Positions 45,375 through 57,307 of a stretch of DNA of 64,000 bases are shown one piece after another. Where the stretch lies: positions 11,476,866 to 11,540,865 of the forward strand of contig CM037587.1 in NCBI GenBank assembly GCA_021018995.1, given 5' to 3'. The notes under the pieces were generated by a model that saw nothing but the letters and a program-made list of their open reading frames with translations, made no database searches and was not told the DNA's origin. The translations under genes and the position numbers were made by a program. This DNA comes from Chloranthus sessilifolius (lineage: Eukaryota > Streptophyta > Magnoliopsida > Chloranthales > Chloranthaceae). Each line of letters opens with the position of its first letter. Position 1 is the first letter of the stretch.

Positions 45375-46681
45375 TAAGAATAGTATTTTCTAAGATACAT
45401 GGCGTTCTAAGGGCTAGGGAGTTCTTCCCCGTCCTGGTTCACCAGCTTGTATGCATTTCCAGGGTATGCGGCTGTTACAACATAAGGGCCTTCCCGGTTT
45501 AGTTTCAATTTTCCTTTCGGATGAGTGTGTTTCGAAGGCATGATTTTCTTTAAGACTAATTCTCTAATATTAAAGGTTCGTTCGAGGACTTTTTTATCAA
45601 AAGCCTTGGCCACTCTCCTCTAATATACCTGAGCATGATCAACTGCCCTTAGACGTGTTTTATCAAGCTGCTCTAACTACGTGAGTAGGGTAATTCTCCT
45701 CTCATCTAAGGATAGCTCATCATCGAGTTGAATCCGTAAAGATGGTACTTGTATCTGATACGATAGGACTGCCTCCATCCCGTAGGTAAAGAGATCGGGA
45801 GTTTGGCCAGTAGCCGTATGAATAGAAGTCCTATAAGCCCAGAGTGCTTCTGATAGTCGTTTAGGCCAGTCGGCTCCATTGCTTGTCTCTATCGTGCATT
45901 TCAGAATTTGAATCAGCATTTTATTCATAGCTTATGCTTATCCATTGCCTTGGGGGTAGAACGGTGATGAGTGGCATAGATTGATGCCAAATTTCTTGCA
46001 TAACTTCTTCAGCTTCTCTACAATGAACTGTGGTCCGTTGTCAGTGACAAACTACCTGGGTACTCCAAACCTGGTGATGATATTCCGAACGATAAACCTC
46101 ACGAGTGTTAAAGCGGTGATTCTGACATAAGATTCAGCTTCTACCCATTTGGTGTAGTATTCGATCGCCGTAAATATAAACACATGCTTGTGAGTGTTCC
46201 AAACTGTGTCTGTGAAAGGTCCGATGACATCGAAGGCCCACATCGGAAAAGGCCACGGTGAGGTCCTAGTGTTCAATGCAATAGATAGAGCTTTGATGAG
46301 TGTGGCGTATTTTTGGCATTGCTTGCAGAATTAGACATAGAAGTGGCAATCTCTTATCATTATCGGCCAGAAGTAGCCTTACCGTATGATTTGATCGGTG
46401 AGTCTCTGTCTACCAGCGTGGGCACCGCAGGCACTGGCATGTGCTTCTCGGATGATGTATTGTCCTTCGACGGTTGTGACGCACCGTAGCAGTACTCCTT
46501 TGGTGAAGGCTTCTTTGTATAATGTTTTACCGAGTATGCAAAATCGGGTGCATCGGTTCCTTATAGTCTTCCATTCGATCTTTGTGGCATATGGAGGGAC
46601 ATGTTGATACTTCAAGAAGTTCCAGATGTTAAAATACCATAGTTGTCCGTCGCCGGTTGGTGATTTTTTAAATCTGAACAT
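45375..46681 (-). pseudogene. Tat integrase
   Basis: Integrase joins the new DNA copy to the host genome. The zinc-binding N-terminus is recognisable (REAH...GAHAGRQRL, GYFWPIMIRDC, CKQCQ) between 46470 and 46320, with stops replacing residues. The catalytic core follows: WAFDVIGP supplies the first Asp and VTDNGPQF the second, but in SPFYPQGNG the third residue, Glu, lies in a run where two codons have become stops (about 45925-45940). LWAYRTSIHTATGQTP and EAVLS mark the end of the core. The C-terminal part reads GPYVVTAAYPGNAYKL before 45407. At least five in-frame stops. Inactive. Confidence 0.88.
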
Positions 46682-46839
46682 AGCGACTTTGGTTTCTGCC
46701 TTGACGTGATTTTTCGGAGTGATTGCGTGCTTTGGTCCTATTGTCGTGGAGAGGACTGGTAATTCTCTCTTGACGGTCCATGCTACCTCGTGGGCGGGTA
46801 CTATTAGCTTTTCGATGAAGAAGGTCTTAGTACTTTACC

Positions 46840-47255
46840 CGATGGATATTTAGATGACTGAGGCTAACGTGGCTAAGAAATCTGTGAGCTAGTTTTCTAA
46901 TCTAGGGATATGCGTAAAAGAGATTCTTTCAAATTTTTTTACTAAATATTGAGCAATTTCTAGGTATGCCATTAGTCTTCTTTTCTTAGTTTTCCATTCT
47001 CCTATGACTTGCGAGATTACGAGCTTGGAATCACCGATGGTTTTTAACTGTTTAACGCCTAATTATAGTGCGGCTTGTAGTCCAGCCATGAAAGCTTTGT
47101 ATTCTGTGACATTATTAGTGACAGGGAAATCTAGTTGAAAAGTCTTAGGTATGACAACTCCTTTCGGGCTTAGGAGGACTATCCCGATGCCTTTTCCTTT
47201 GTGATTTAGAGCACCGTCAAAATAAAGGGTCCATGACGTCTTATCGGGCTCTTCG
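46840..47255 (-). pseudogene. Second, archaeal-type RNase H (aRH) of the Tat element
   Basis: WTLYFDGALNHKGKGIGIVL at about 47240-47180, then FPVTNNVTEYKAFMAGL, IGDSKLVISQVIGEW and a final LATLAS segment near 46880-46860. The pattern D...E...D with DGA, TEY and GDS is that of RNase HI-like domains. The extra copy after the retroviral-type RNase H is the hallmark of Tat/Ogre elements. It is thought to help remove RNA during reverse transcription. A stop interrupts it near 47062. Confidence 0.82.
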
Positions 47256-47339
47256 TTATGAATTATGAGTAGGTCTTCATCGGGAAAATCCGCGTGTATG
47301 GGTTCATCACTCAGGAATGGGAGATCTGTGAGGTAATCA

Positions 47340-47868
47340 GCAATTGCTTATCCTTTAATCAACTTCTGCATGACATAAGTGATATCGAATTCTTGTAATA
47401 GTATATGCCAGCGAGCGATCTTTTCTGATGTTGCGGGCTTTTTGAATACGTACTTCAAAGGGTCCATTCGGGCTAGTACTAGTATTTTATGTGCTCTGAA
47501 GTAGTGCCATAATTTGATTAAGGCTCACACCAATGTGAGGCAAGTCTTCTCCATTGAAGTGTATTTTCGTTCGTACTCGACTATCGTCCTACTAAGGTAG
47601 TAGATAGCCTTCTCTCTCTTGCCGTCTTTTTTATATTATCCCAAAATTACTCTCATTGCTTTATCATTTGTTGAGAGGTATAGGATAAGAGGTCTTTCGA
47701 AAATTGGTGACGATAATATTGACGGGTTAAGGAGGTATTTCTTGATATTATCGAAGGTTTGACACTAGTCATCCCATTTGTACTCAATTCCTCCTTTAAG
47801 TAGTCTATAGAAAAAATCGCATATGTCTGAATGTTGGGAGTATCTCCTGATGAATTACAATCTTCCTA
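47340..47868 (-). pseudogene. RNase H region of the Tat polymerase
   Basis: Broken minus-strand translation with PLILYLSTNDKAM, AIYYLSRTIVEYE, a KYTSMEKTCL segment, LARMDPLKYVFKKP and ARWHILLQEFDI. These are the usual connection and RNase H landmarks of plant gypsy polymerases. Several stops interrupt the frame. Confidence 0.75.
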
Positions 47869-48717
47869 TCAGGCCTCGTAATTCTTTGATATTACTGGAG
47901 GTGGCATCTCAAGGATGGCTCTGACTTTAGCAGGGTCGACTTTGATCCCTCGCTTGCTGACTATAAAATCAAGTAATTTTTTAGAAGTGACTCCGAAGAC
48001 ACATTTCTTTAGGTTCATTTTCAGCTGATACTTCTTAGCTCTTTGTAGCACTAGTCAGAGTGTTTCAACATGCCCTACCCGCATTTGAGACTTCACTAAT
48101 ATGTCATCGACATAGACTTCGACACACTTATGCATCATGTCGTAAAAAATAGTCATCATGGCCCGTTGATACGTGACTCCTGCGTTCTTGAGCCCAAAAG
48201 GCATGGAGACATAGCAATAAACTCCCCATGGTGTGGTGAAAGAAGTCTTCTCTTGGTCAAATTTTGCTAATTTGATCTGATTATACCCAGAGAAACCGTC
48301 TATAAAGGATATCATCTCATGTCCAGCGGTGTTGTCGACTAGAGTGTCAATGCACGAAAGTGGGAAGTCATCTTTTGGGCATGCCTGATTGAGGTTTCGA
48401 AAATCAATGTGAACCCATACTCTATCATCTTCCTTGGCCACAGGTACTATGTTGGCGACCCACTTGGGGTAGAGGACGACTCGGATGAATTTAGCTTTGT
48501 GTAATTTGTCAACTTTCTCTTTAACTTGAAGGACTGTTTGTGGGTGCATCCTACGGAGTTTCTGCTTAACAAGCTTTGCATCGGGCTCCAAGACAAGACG
48601 ATGTTCTACTAAACTCGGGTCTAAACCAGGCATATTTTCATAGGACCATGCAAAGGAGTCGAGGTGTTCTTGTAGGACTTGTACGATTTGCTGACATTCC
48701 TTGGAGTTGAGCATCAC
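47869..48717 (-). pseudogene. Tat reverse transcriptase
   Basis: It copies the element's RNA into DNA. The frame 48717-48055 (220 codons) includes FAWSYENMPGLD, the fingers motif RVWVHIDFRNLNQACPKDD, FIDGFSGYNQIKLA with the first catalytic Asp, MPFGLKNAGVTYQRAM, and VEVYVDDILVKS with the YVDD active site. It is followed after a break by 48051-47869 (KKYQLKMNLKKCVFGV, SKRGIKVDPAKV). The catalytic residues are intact, but a stop separates the two parts and the upstream frame is broken. Confidence 0.92.
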
Positions 48718-49477
48718 ACTAATTAGTAGCTTCTTGGGTTTCTCTTCAGTGTCAAAGTTGATTTCTTCTGTAGGTTTCGTGACAACTTGGGTTTGCTTGT
48801 CGAAATACTTGATAACTCATTGGAAGTCCTGCGCTTCCTCAGCGATTGGTGTTTCTTCTTCATCCTCGGTAAGCTCATATAATGTAAAATTGCTACACTA
48901 GGGATTCGATTTTGCGAAAGGTAACCCTTCATTAGTATAATTTATGATCGAGAGATCTTTGGTAAGGTGAAGGTCAAGGCTATTGATCCTTTTCTCAAAG
49001 TCGCAAAGTATCTCGTCTGGTATGATCACTGACTTGTTGTTTAGCCTGGATGCCTTACGTCCTCGTATGAGAGATGGGATAGTAATCTTAGGGGAAAAGT
49101 CTCCTTGTTAGTTGTAAAGTTGACTCGGGATGAAGGGTTCCCTTTCTTTTCTAAGGTTTTCTGATTTTTTGGATTTTGTGTTTATGAATTTTTAAGGTTT
49201 TTCGCCTTTTCTATTTTTTTGATTTTTGATAATAGATATGATACAAGGTCGGTCGCCTCAAAAGGTGCTGAGAGAGTTGCTTCCTCTAATTGAGGAAGCG
49301 AGACGGCTACTGGAGCCGTTTGGGCGATTCTTTAAGAAATGTGGACTTGTTCTGAATTTGGCATTTTTTTTTGGAGTCCTCATCTGATGAGATCTTTTGA
49401 ATAAGCAGCGTCGCCAACATCGGTATTGATATTCAGATTTCTTTTATCACATTGATAGCCTCATTTTTGAAGAAACT

Positions 49478-50539
49478 CTAGAGATCGTAATCAATCGAAC
49501 TATCATCCTCTAAGTTATAATGTAATTGCTCTTCCTGTCGAGGGTGACCTCTTAAGGGATCCTCAGGGGTAGTGAGCTCTTTCCCTTGAACTTCATAGTA
49601 TGTTAGGATGAATACGTATGCTCGACAGCAAGGCTGATAATGGTGAGAAATGTAGGGAGATCCCCAAGGGCATTCCCATCCTTCAAAGCCGGAGTCAAGG
49701 CTAGTATCGAACTCATATTCTTGATCTAACAATGCCTGAAGTTCTTGGTTAGCTTGCTCTGCTAACTCGAGTGCAGGGAGGTCTATACAGTAGTCCTCGT
49801 CATCACTCGGGGGAGGTTGCCACTCTTCTTCGAGAGATTTCTAAAATATTTGGAGTTGTCGCGCGTTTGTAGATGGAGGAGTGTCTAGTTCAAGCTCCTC
49901 TTCAAACTCTATGAGGGCGATGTGGGTGTTTCCCCCTGGGTCAACCAGATGACTATTAGGATTTTCTTCCTCTTGCGCTAGTAGCTGAGTTGGTGGGTCA
50001 TCACTCGCTTCTGTCGTTATGAGGTTGGGATCATTCATTCTTACTGTTGCAGAATGTCGGAGCCAGCTAGCGAAGCGTTCTAATATATTGGTGCATGCCC
50101 TGCAGGGGGGCTGGTATGGGTGGCCGATACAAGGGGAGTCCCACGGGCATTCCCATCCCCCAAGTCCAAGGCCGAGGCAGATGATACAAGGGGAGTCCCA
50201 CGGGCATTCCCATCCCCCAAGTCCAAGGCCGAGGCAGATGCCATGCGAGTTAAGATTTTCTAGTAGGGTGTCATCTTCTTCCCATGTTGAGTGTAAGTGC
50301 TCTTCATCATCTTGCAAGGCAGCTATGTGAAAATCTTCATCATCAGTGGATGCCCAATCTTCTACTCGTGGCTCGAGTTCTGGAGGTTCTTCCTTTCTCT
50401 CTTCTGTAAGCTCCTTAGTGTCAAACAAGGGTTTGACTCTCTCGAGCGGTTTATCAATATCGTCATTCAGATTGGTTAAATCATTAAATGCCTTAGTCAT
50501 TCGTTCGATTTCCACCTCTTGGGATTTAGTGAAGGACAC
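49478..50539 (-). CDS. Acidic spacer with GWECPWDSP repeats
   Basis: The frame 50539-49841 (232 codons) and its continuation 49732-49478 are rich in Glu/Asp and contain the motif GGWECPWDSPCI twice, from an exact 57-bp tandem duplication (50126-50182, 50183-50239), and a third time as GWECPWGSPYI near 49690. The longer phrase WECPWDSP...H.YQPPCRA is itself the repeated module. It lies between G-patch and RT. I do not recognise a domain; short Trp/Cys/Pro modules could be metal- or protein-binding, but that is a guess. Confidence 0.55.
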
Positions 50540-50545
50540 TTCCTT

Positions 50546-50836
50546 CTACCTTGGTACATCTACATTCTCAGTGGTCCCGTAGACGAAGTGGTCATATAGA
50601 GACCATTTTGGAGAGGTAGGGAACAAGTCGGCTTGTGGGTCATCCAATTGGTAACCTAACCCTATGTGCTTGCGTATTTTCGTTGGGATGACAAGCCCTA
50701 CATGACCCTTCTTGTTTTTACCAAGTCTAGTGTGGGGGATGTACCCGAGCTGATACATAAGGTCCCAACCTTTTATCACAGTTGGGTTGATTGTATAGAG
50801 TTTGGTGAGGTCTGGGTCAACCTCTCTTCTCATCAA
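50546..50836 (-). CDS. G-patch domain of the Tat polyprotein
   Basis: The translation contains MYQLGYIPHTRLGKNKKGH and IGLGYQ: a G-patch, with the spaced glycines and aromatic residue usual for this nucleic-acid-binding or helicase-cofactor motif. Many plant Tat elements carry one after the protease. The frame ends 7 bp before the acidic spacer frame starts, so the two were once continuous. Confidence 0.7.
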   Translation of the reverse strand: MMRREVDPDLTKLYTINPTVIKGWDLMYQLGYIPHTRLGKNKKGHVGLVIPTKIRKHIGLGYQLDDPQADLFPTSPKWSLYDHFVYGTTENVDVPR

Positions 50837-50911
50837 TTTTTGTTGACGCGTTAGGAGAGAACTAGGAGGGGTAGGGGGATGGACTTCTACAACGGTTGTC
50901 TCATCGGAGAT

Positions 50912-51544
50912 TCAAGTCTTTTGGATATGACCCGTGTTCAATACGAAATCATGGGCTGTCAGAATACTTACCACGTAATCAGCATCCATCTCCTGGAGGG
51001 ATGCAACGGTGTATATACGGACAATGAAATCCTCGTATGAGAATTTGACGCATTGGTGGTATGTGGATGCGATGGCCTTCATCGACTCTAACCATTTTCT
51101 TCCTAAGATAAGATTATACATACTAGCAGAATCAAAAATATGGAAAGTGACATCTTTTATTACAGGTCCAAGGCAAACCTGGAGTCTGATAGTTCTTTTA
51201 ATAAAATGATGCGAGTCGTTATAAGCTATGAGGGATAGTGCCGAGGGCTTGACATCCTGCTCTGTGTACTCGAGCATCTTCAATGTTGTTATAAGGCAAA
51301 TATTGAGTCTTGCTCCTGTATCGACCAACACATAGGATACAGAGAATCCTCTAATTATGACTATAAGGTATATGAGAGCTACACTTCCGCGGAGTGACTC
51401 TTTAGGCATGCCTGCGTTTGTGAAAGTGAGCACCGGAGGTTGCGCCATGATCGAGGCGATTTGATTTAACTCATCTAATGTTGTGTCCTCATCCACTTGT
51501 GTGTCTTCAAGTGTCTTTATCCGTAGTCGGTGATAGTCAGGCAA
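50912..51544 (-). CDS. Tat aspartic protease
   Basis: 210 codons. VSYVLVDTGARLNIC holds the catalytic Asp in DTG, followed later by YNLILGRKWLESM, matching the ILG-R-W motif of retropepsins, and HQCVKFSYED. The family cuts the Gag-Pol polyprotein in the particle. The frame is open through the whole domain, making this the best-preserved part of the element. The family consensus after DTG is usually S-S; here it is A-R. Confidence 0.88.
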   Translation of the reverse strand: MPDYHRLRIKTLEDTQVDEDTTLDELNQIASIMAQPPVLTFTNAGMPKESLRGSVALIYLIVIIRGFSVSYVLVDTGARLNICLITTLKMLEYTEQDVKPSALSLIAYNDSHHFIKRTIRLQVCLGPVIKDVTFHIFDSASMYNLILGRKWLESMKAIASTYHQCVKFSYEDFIVRIYTVASLQEMDADYVVSILTAHDFVLNTGHIQKT

Positions 51545-52560
51545 TTTCTTGATGAGTTCTAATATAGATATCTGGGTCGGGATCTTTTGGAGATGCCGCA
51601 GAAGGTCATATTCTTACCCTAGCTAGAGCGCAATTTCTTTACCTGACCGATGAGCCTTGGGTGCAGGTGGTTGGAGTGGTTGAGGTGCAGGGATTGGTGG
51701 AGGGACAATGTGAGGTGGGGAGGCAGGTTGACTTCTCTTTCTCTCACGTTGCCCTCTGGTGGTTGTGCATTCGTGAAATCCCTATTTTGAGGGAAAGGCG
51801 GAGGTGGATAATTGGCTCCTGACTTAAGAATCGGTCAAGTTGGTTGTTGACCGAACCCGGTGTGGCTTGACGTTGATGTATCTGTGAAGTGAGTGAAATT
51901 CGAGGTCGGAGCGCATACTTCACTGTGCGCTCCAAGGTGGAAGGTACTGTGTGTAATCCTCCTCTTCTAGGAAAGCAGAGACCAGTGTCTCGCATGGGTC
52001 GGAATGTTCTTCTCGCTCACTTTCTTCTATGCTTAGTGAACACTCAATCTTTATTTAATTTTCTAAGTTTGAGGTCTTTCGGATGACACTATCTACCCAT
52101 ATAGTAATTTGGACTACAGTTTGAAGAACATGATCTCCATACTCGGGTTCAAAATCGGACGAGGGGAGTGGCAATGGTATTGGTTTAGGATTTAGAGGGG
52201 TTGAAGGTTCTGGTGGGCGACTATGGAGGAATGGACTTCTGGCCCTAAAGGAGTGAACTCGTATTTGAATAAACTTCAGGTAAGGAGGTGGGCTCGACGG
52301 GGCGATGCGAGTGATCAGGGTCGAGGGGTGAGGGGGTGAAGGAGCTCTTACAGGGATAGTCAAAGTGTTGGAAGGTTAGATGCGAGTGATTAAGGTGGCG
52401 GGCTGGAAGAAGGATTGACCAGAAAGATCCACGGTAGTGACCTGGGCCGGTGTTCCTTAGTTGTGATTAGGCAGGGGGTTATTAATGATTCCAAAGTTCT
52501 ATTGGGGTTGACTATTGCTAGGGTTAGGATTCCTAAGTGCCTCCCAATCAATTTGGCTCC
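51545..52560 (-). other. Proline-rich linker between Gag and protease, decayed
   Basis: The minus-strand translation is rich in Pro/Ser/Arg (for example 52363-52055) and changes frame several times. No domain was recognised. It fits the long, poorly conserved linker of Tat polyproteins. Confidence 0.45.
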
Positions 52561-54237
52561 GATCATTCATGTCATAGATCACATCCCGAAGGACCCAACA
52601 GTCTTCTAGGTTATGTCTCGCGTATCGATGGAATGCGCAGTATTTGTTATAGTCTAAATTTGTCGGCCATGGTCGGGGTCTTTCTTGCGAGAATCGGAGG
52701 AGATTCTGAGTATTAAGGAGACGAAAGATGTTAGAGATCGTATCAGAAAAAGGGGGATAGTGTTTCCGCCTCGACTGATAGGGGCCTCTAGCTGGGTTGA
52801 AGTTTTGCGGTGGGGATACACTATTGTAGTTATGCGCGTGGGCTAGTCGATTATGTGTGGTATTCTGGTTTTGGTAAGTGTTAGGATATTGGTTTCTATT
52901 TTGGTATTGGCCCTGATTCTGATTCTGGCCTTGGTTTTGGTTTGCGTATCTTTGTTGATTAGTGCCTTGGTTTTGGTTCGTATACCGTTGTTGATTTTGA
53001 TTTTGTCCAAAATTTTGCAGTTGAAATTTTCCATTCCCGAAGTTTTATCCTTGGTTTACAACAGTGTTGACCCGCTCGGTTCCTGAGGCTTTCTTATTAT
53101 TTTTTGACTTTGATTCACTAGATGAGCCTACTTTCGACGTAACTATGGATAGGGCGAGGTCTCCGCCTTTAATGTGTCGCGCTAGTCAGGATGCTCAGGA
53201 GTGGAGTGCAGTGAAGTCGGGGCAATCACTTATGACAAGCGCTCTCTTTAACGGTTCTCTAGTGTTGTCGATGATAATGTCAACCGAGTCTTTCTCTTTC
53301 ATTGAAGTGCCAGTCCTGGCAGCAAGTTTCTACCATCTAGTGATGAAGTTGGCTAACTCTTCATCGAGTCCTTGCTTTGTCACCATTAGATCACTGAGAC
53401 TAACTATCTCCTGGATCAAGTGTTTATATTAGTCCAGGAACTGACCAACTAAATCATCAAATGTTTCTATCTTATAGAGTGGGAGTCCCGCAAACCAATC
53501 TAGAGCTTCTCCTTCTAATGAGAATTGGAAATAATGGATGAGAAGTCCTTGATTATCGCGTATTTGGTCGACAATCATTGCAGAAGAGGGCCAAATGATG
53601 GTTTGAATTTTCCGTGCCGTTATACTTGATAAATTTTGGCGGTTTGAATCCTATTGGTAAGTTAAATTTGACATCCCAATAAAATTTGTCGAATCCAAAT
53701 GAGTGACTAGGGCGCTCTCTTGGCCATGTATTCATCGAACATCTTAGGGAGATCTTCAATCTTGATGGTGTTGTCTTTTGGAGCAGCCTGCAAGCAAATC
53801 TTGTCTAGAGAATCCTCGTTAAAGAATGTGTGAATAGGTTGTCTCAATGGTGAGGTGCGGGCTGACACCATGCTCAGGGTAGGAGGCGGCCTTTCCTATC
53901 GTTCTTGGTCTTCTGAAAATTGTCGCGCCCTAATGGTCTCGTATGCAGCGGCCAGTCCTTGAAGCAATTCTTCGGCGTCATTGTCTCCTCTTTGTATTCT
54001 CTGAACACTGAGTTCTACGATTTGTTGAGTAGTAAGATTTTGTCCAGTGTTACTATCTCTCCCATTATGATTATCACCGGTGTGTGGGATAGAGAAGGAA
54101 TTTTCTTGTTCGCCAGCCATATTAATCTCAGGTTGTTGTAGGCTGGAATTGTAAGGTGATTCTTCTTCGTATATGGGGTTGTCGTGATATCCCCATAATG
54201 GTGGGTCTCTTAAACTCACTCTTCGTATACTGGACAT
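52561..54237 (-). pseudogene. Tat Gag
   Basis: Starts MSSIRRVSLRDPPLWGYHD at 54237, about 130 nt inside the 5' LTR. The N-terminal part is polar. About 53700-53630 gives LPIGFKPPKFIKYNGTEN, and about 53540-53400 gives FQFSLEGEALDWFAGLP and DDLVGQF, the retrotransposon Gag capsid core. A Gln/Asn-rich low-complexity stretch (about 53040-52850) follows, then YCAFHRYARHNLEDC, the CxxH...HxxxxC zinc-like motif used by Tat Gags, near 52650-52605. Stops and frame changes split it into at least four frames. Gag would assemble the particle and bind the RNA. Confidence 0.82.
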
Positions 54238-54370
54238 CTCGAGTTTTTAACGAAGACTCATATATTTAAAGGAATTCGAAATTGTGCGATGGAAAGAAAA
54301 CAGGAAAATAAAATAAAAACTATCTAAGAAAGAAAGAGTTTATAAAAGTGTCCCATCGCGATCGCAAATT

Positions 54371-57302
54371 TGTTGGTGCGTGCTTTTTCTGGGTTCCTCT
54401 CGGTTCCTATTGAATCAGTGGCCCAATTCTGTCCAAGTGGACTCTGGCAATGCGGTGTTTGGAATGTTGGAAATAAAAAGGGGGATTTCTACGAAGGTTC
54501 CTAGTTGGTTGCGATCACCAGCTGCAGATATTTAACGATGCTGCAACACGTCGGTGATCACACTTTAGAGCGGGTGTGGGTTACTTCTTTACTGAATCAT
54601 CTGTCTGCGAACGTTAGCAGGGCTCTTCTTATAATTTAGATAGTTTAGTTTTCCTTTTCTTTTCCAGTTGTCCCTGTAATTCTAATTGGTTTAAATTTCC
54701 TAATTTTATTATGAGTCTAGTGGTGTAGGAATTTATTCTAGTGACCTAATATAATATTCTTATTCTATTAGGAGTCTAATTAGTTTAGTTTTCTAATCTT
54801 ACTAGAAGTCTAATTAATATTAGTCTCCTAATTATATCAGGAATGCAAATATATTAATTCTAATGAAACTCTAATTGAATCCAACATGCTAATTAACTGG
54901 AATTCTAAGTAAAGCAAATATTCTAGTTCTACTGCAATTCTAATTGAAGCAAGTATACTAATTTGACTGCAATTCGAATTAAGCAAATATATTAGTTCTA
55001 CTGAAATTCTAATTGAAATAGAGAACTATTTTTATTGCAATTCTAATTGAAGCAATGAATTAATTATTATTAAAATTCTAATTAAAGCAAATAAACTATT
55101 TTTTTTCTAAAATTCTAATTAAAGCAATGAATCAACTATGCTAAAAAAAATCTAAGTAAAGGAACTAATCTTACCAAATTCCTAATTAAGTCGAGGAATT
55201 AACTTTACTAAGAATCTAATTAAAATAATGAATTAACTATACTAAAATTCAATTGAGATAAAGGAACTAATTTTACTAATTTTGATTAAAGCAATAAATT
55301 AATTATACTAAAATTCTAGGAAAATAACGGAACTGATTTTACTAATTTCAATTAAAACAAGGAATTAATTCTACTAAAAATCTAAGAAAAGGGGTTTTGG
55401 GCCCGCTATGCTAAGGAGGATTGGACTCGTTCCCGAGTACTCTCCGTAAGCTCCCTTGGGCAAATCGGGTGGCTGAAGTTAAAACATATTGAATTTTTGG
55501 ATTATAATATTATATTTGTTTAGATTTTCGGAGTCATTTTTTGGATTATAACTATGAATTAAATTATGAAACTAGAAATTTTAGAAAACTAAATTAAGAA
55601 TTGAGATTTTAGAAATATTAAATTAAGGAATTAAAGCTAGAATTTAAAATCTAAGAACTGAATTCGAGTCTGAAATCAGAAAATCATATCGTATGATTAA
55701 GGACCGGTTCTAGAAACTAAGAACTAGAACTAGAGATTAATGATAGGACTGGAGATTAATATTTCAGAATAAAATGTAAATCTAGGGTCGATGATTTAGG
55801 CCGTCAGATTAAGGACTGATTCTAGAAACCGAGAACTAGAACCAGATATTAAAAAATACGGTTTAAAAAGGGTGATACAGTCCAAGACTGAAAATTTAAT
55901 ATTAATAATTAAGAAAACCTAAATTTAAGAACTAGAAAAAAAACTAAGGTCGGGAACTAAAGACTAGATTTTTACCTGGGGCTGGGGCTGTGGAGAGGAA
56001 TCACAAAAATTCGAGGCTTGAATATCGAAATTATGGCTATATTTCTCTATGTGTTCGTTCTCGAAATCCTCTGTATTTTTTGTTCTCTGTGTGTGTAATT
56101 TTCAGCCTCTCTTCCAACCTCGTTTGCCTAGGGTTCTGGGTCAAATTAAAAAAGCCTTTTATAGGTTTTTTTCTAATTAAACACCATGTTTCAGGCGTTT
56201 AACTGAATTATGCACCGGTTTCCCAGTGCTTAATCGCTTTGAGTCGGTCACCGACTCAGTGAGCGACCGGCTGACTTGCTCAACGAGTTTCCTAGTCCTA
56301 ACCATGCTAGGGCTAATTGCGCGCTTGTTATGGAGTGCGCAATCCGATTAAATACTTAGTTCTATGCGCTTAATCGTAGAATCTTGGGGGTCAAGGACTG
56401 TGAGATTAGGTCGGGCGTAGGCCAATTGCGCGCCGGTGGTGGGGCGCTCAATCCGATCGCACATCTTATGTCAGGCGCGTAGTCGAGTCTCGAGGTGGTC
56501 TGGGAAAGGGAGTCTGGTCTGAAGGGGGGACTGATCGCATGCTTATGGTTTTACGTGTAATCGAATTGCGCACATGATTTTAGGCGTGTAATTCGGGATT
56601 GTTCAGGTTCGAGTCAAGTTTGAAATGTCAAACTATTATTTCAGCCTGCATTTCGACTATATACTATTGTTTCAGCATATAGTCTCCCTACGTTAGGATC
56701 TGAGCCACAGAGCTATTGTTTCAGCCTGTGTTCAGCCATGTACTATTGTTTAAGTGCATGGTTCCCACATTAGGGTTAGGGGGTCTAAAATGTTAAACTA
56801 TTGTTTCAGTCTGTATTTCGACTATATACTATTGTTTTAGTATATAGTCTCCCTACGTTGGGATCTGAGTCACAAAGCTATTGTTTCAGCCTGTGTTTAG
56901 CCATACACTATTATTTTAGTGTATGGTCCCACATTAGGGTCAGGGGGCCTGAGCCACAGAGCTATTGTTTCAATCTCTGTCTCCAGCCATATACTATTGT
57001 TTCAGCAAATGGTCTCACGTTAGGGTCATGGGGCCTAACCCACAGAGCTATTGTTTCAGCCTATGTCCAGCCATATACTATTGTTTCAGTATATGGCCCC
57101 ACATTAGGGTTAGGAGATCTGAACTACAGTACTATTATTGCAGCTTATGTTCAGCCATATACTATTATTTCAGCATATGGTTCCCTAGTAGGGTTGTCAA
57201 ACTTCTAAAGAAGGTAAGTCCTTTCTAAAAAGTCATGGGCGAGGTCAAAGGTTGACCGAACAAATTTATATATTCTGAGAGGGCAAAATGGGGGTGTCTA
57301 CA
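54371..57302 (-). repeat. 5' LTR of the Tat element
   Basis: It starts TGTTGGTGCG and ends GGGGGTGTCTACA; on the minus strand it starts TGTAGACACCCCC. It is collinear with 35617-38556, including the AT-rich tract and the 84-bp tandem array at about 56640-57190. The sequence next to it, AATTTGCGATCGCGATGGG on the minus strand, is where the primer-binding site should be, but it lacks the expected TGG start. Confidence 0.92.
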
Positions 57303-57307
57303 CCTTG

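Larger units (their letters stand above)
35617..57302 (-). mobile_element. Tat-lineage (Ogre-like) Ty3/gypsy retrotransposon, 21.7 kb
   Basis: Two LTRs of 2940 and 2932 bp in direct orientation, with CCTTG on both sides. Minus-strand order from the right: 5' LTR, gag, proline-rich linker, protease, G-patch, acidic spacer, RT, RNase H, a second RNase H (aRH), integrase, a long 3' region, PPT, 3' LTR. Two RNase H domains, large size and a long region after integrase identify the Tat/Ogre group. The LTR pair differs at roughly one base in ten over the first few hundred bases by eye, mostly transitions, and all genes are interrupted, so the insertion is not recent. It still postdates C, B and A, which it sits inside. 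I could not define a convincing primer-binding site next to 54371. Confidence 0.93.

Noticed and set aside
50019..50330. 103-codon plus-strand frame with repeated GESHGHSHPPSPRPRQM
   Set aside because: Antisense shadow of the acidic Tat spacer; the repeat is the 57-bp duplication.
56801..57208. 135-codon plus-strand frame rich in Tyr/Ser
   Set aside because: Product of the 84-bp tandem repeat in the LTR; the same artefact occurs in the other LTR near 38175-38471.
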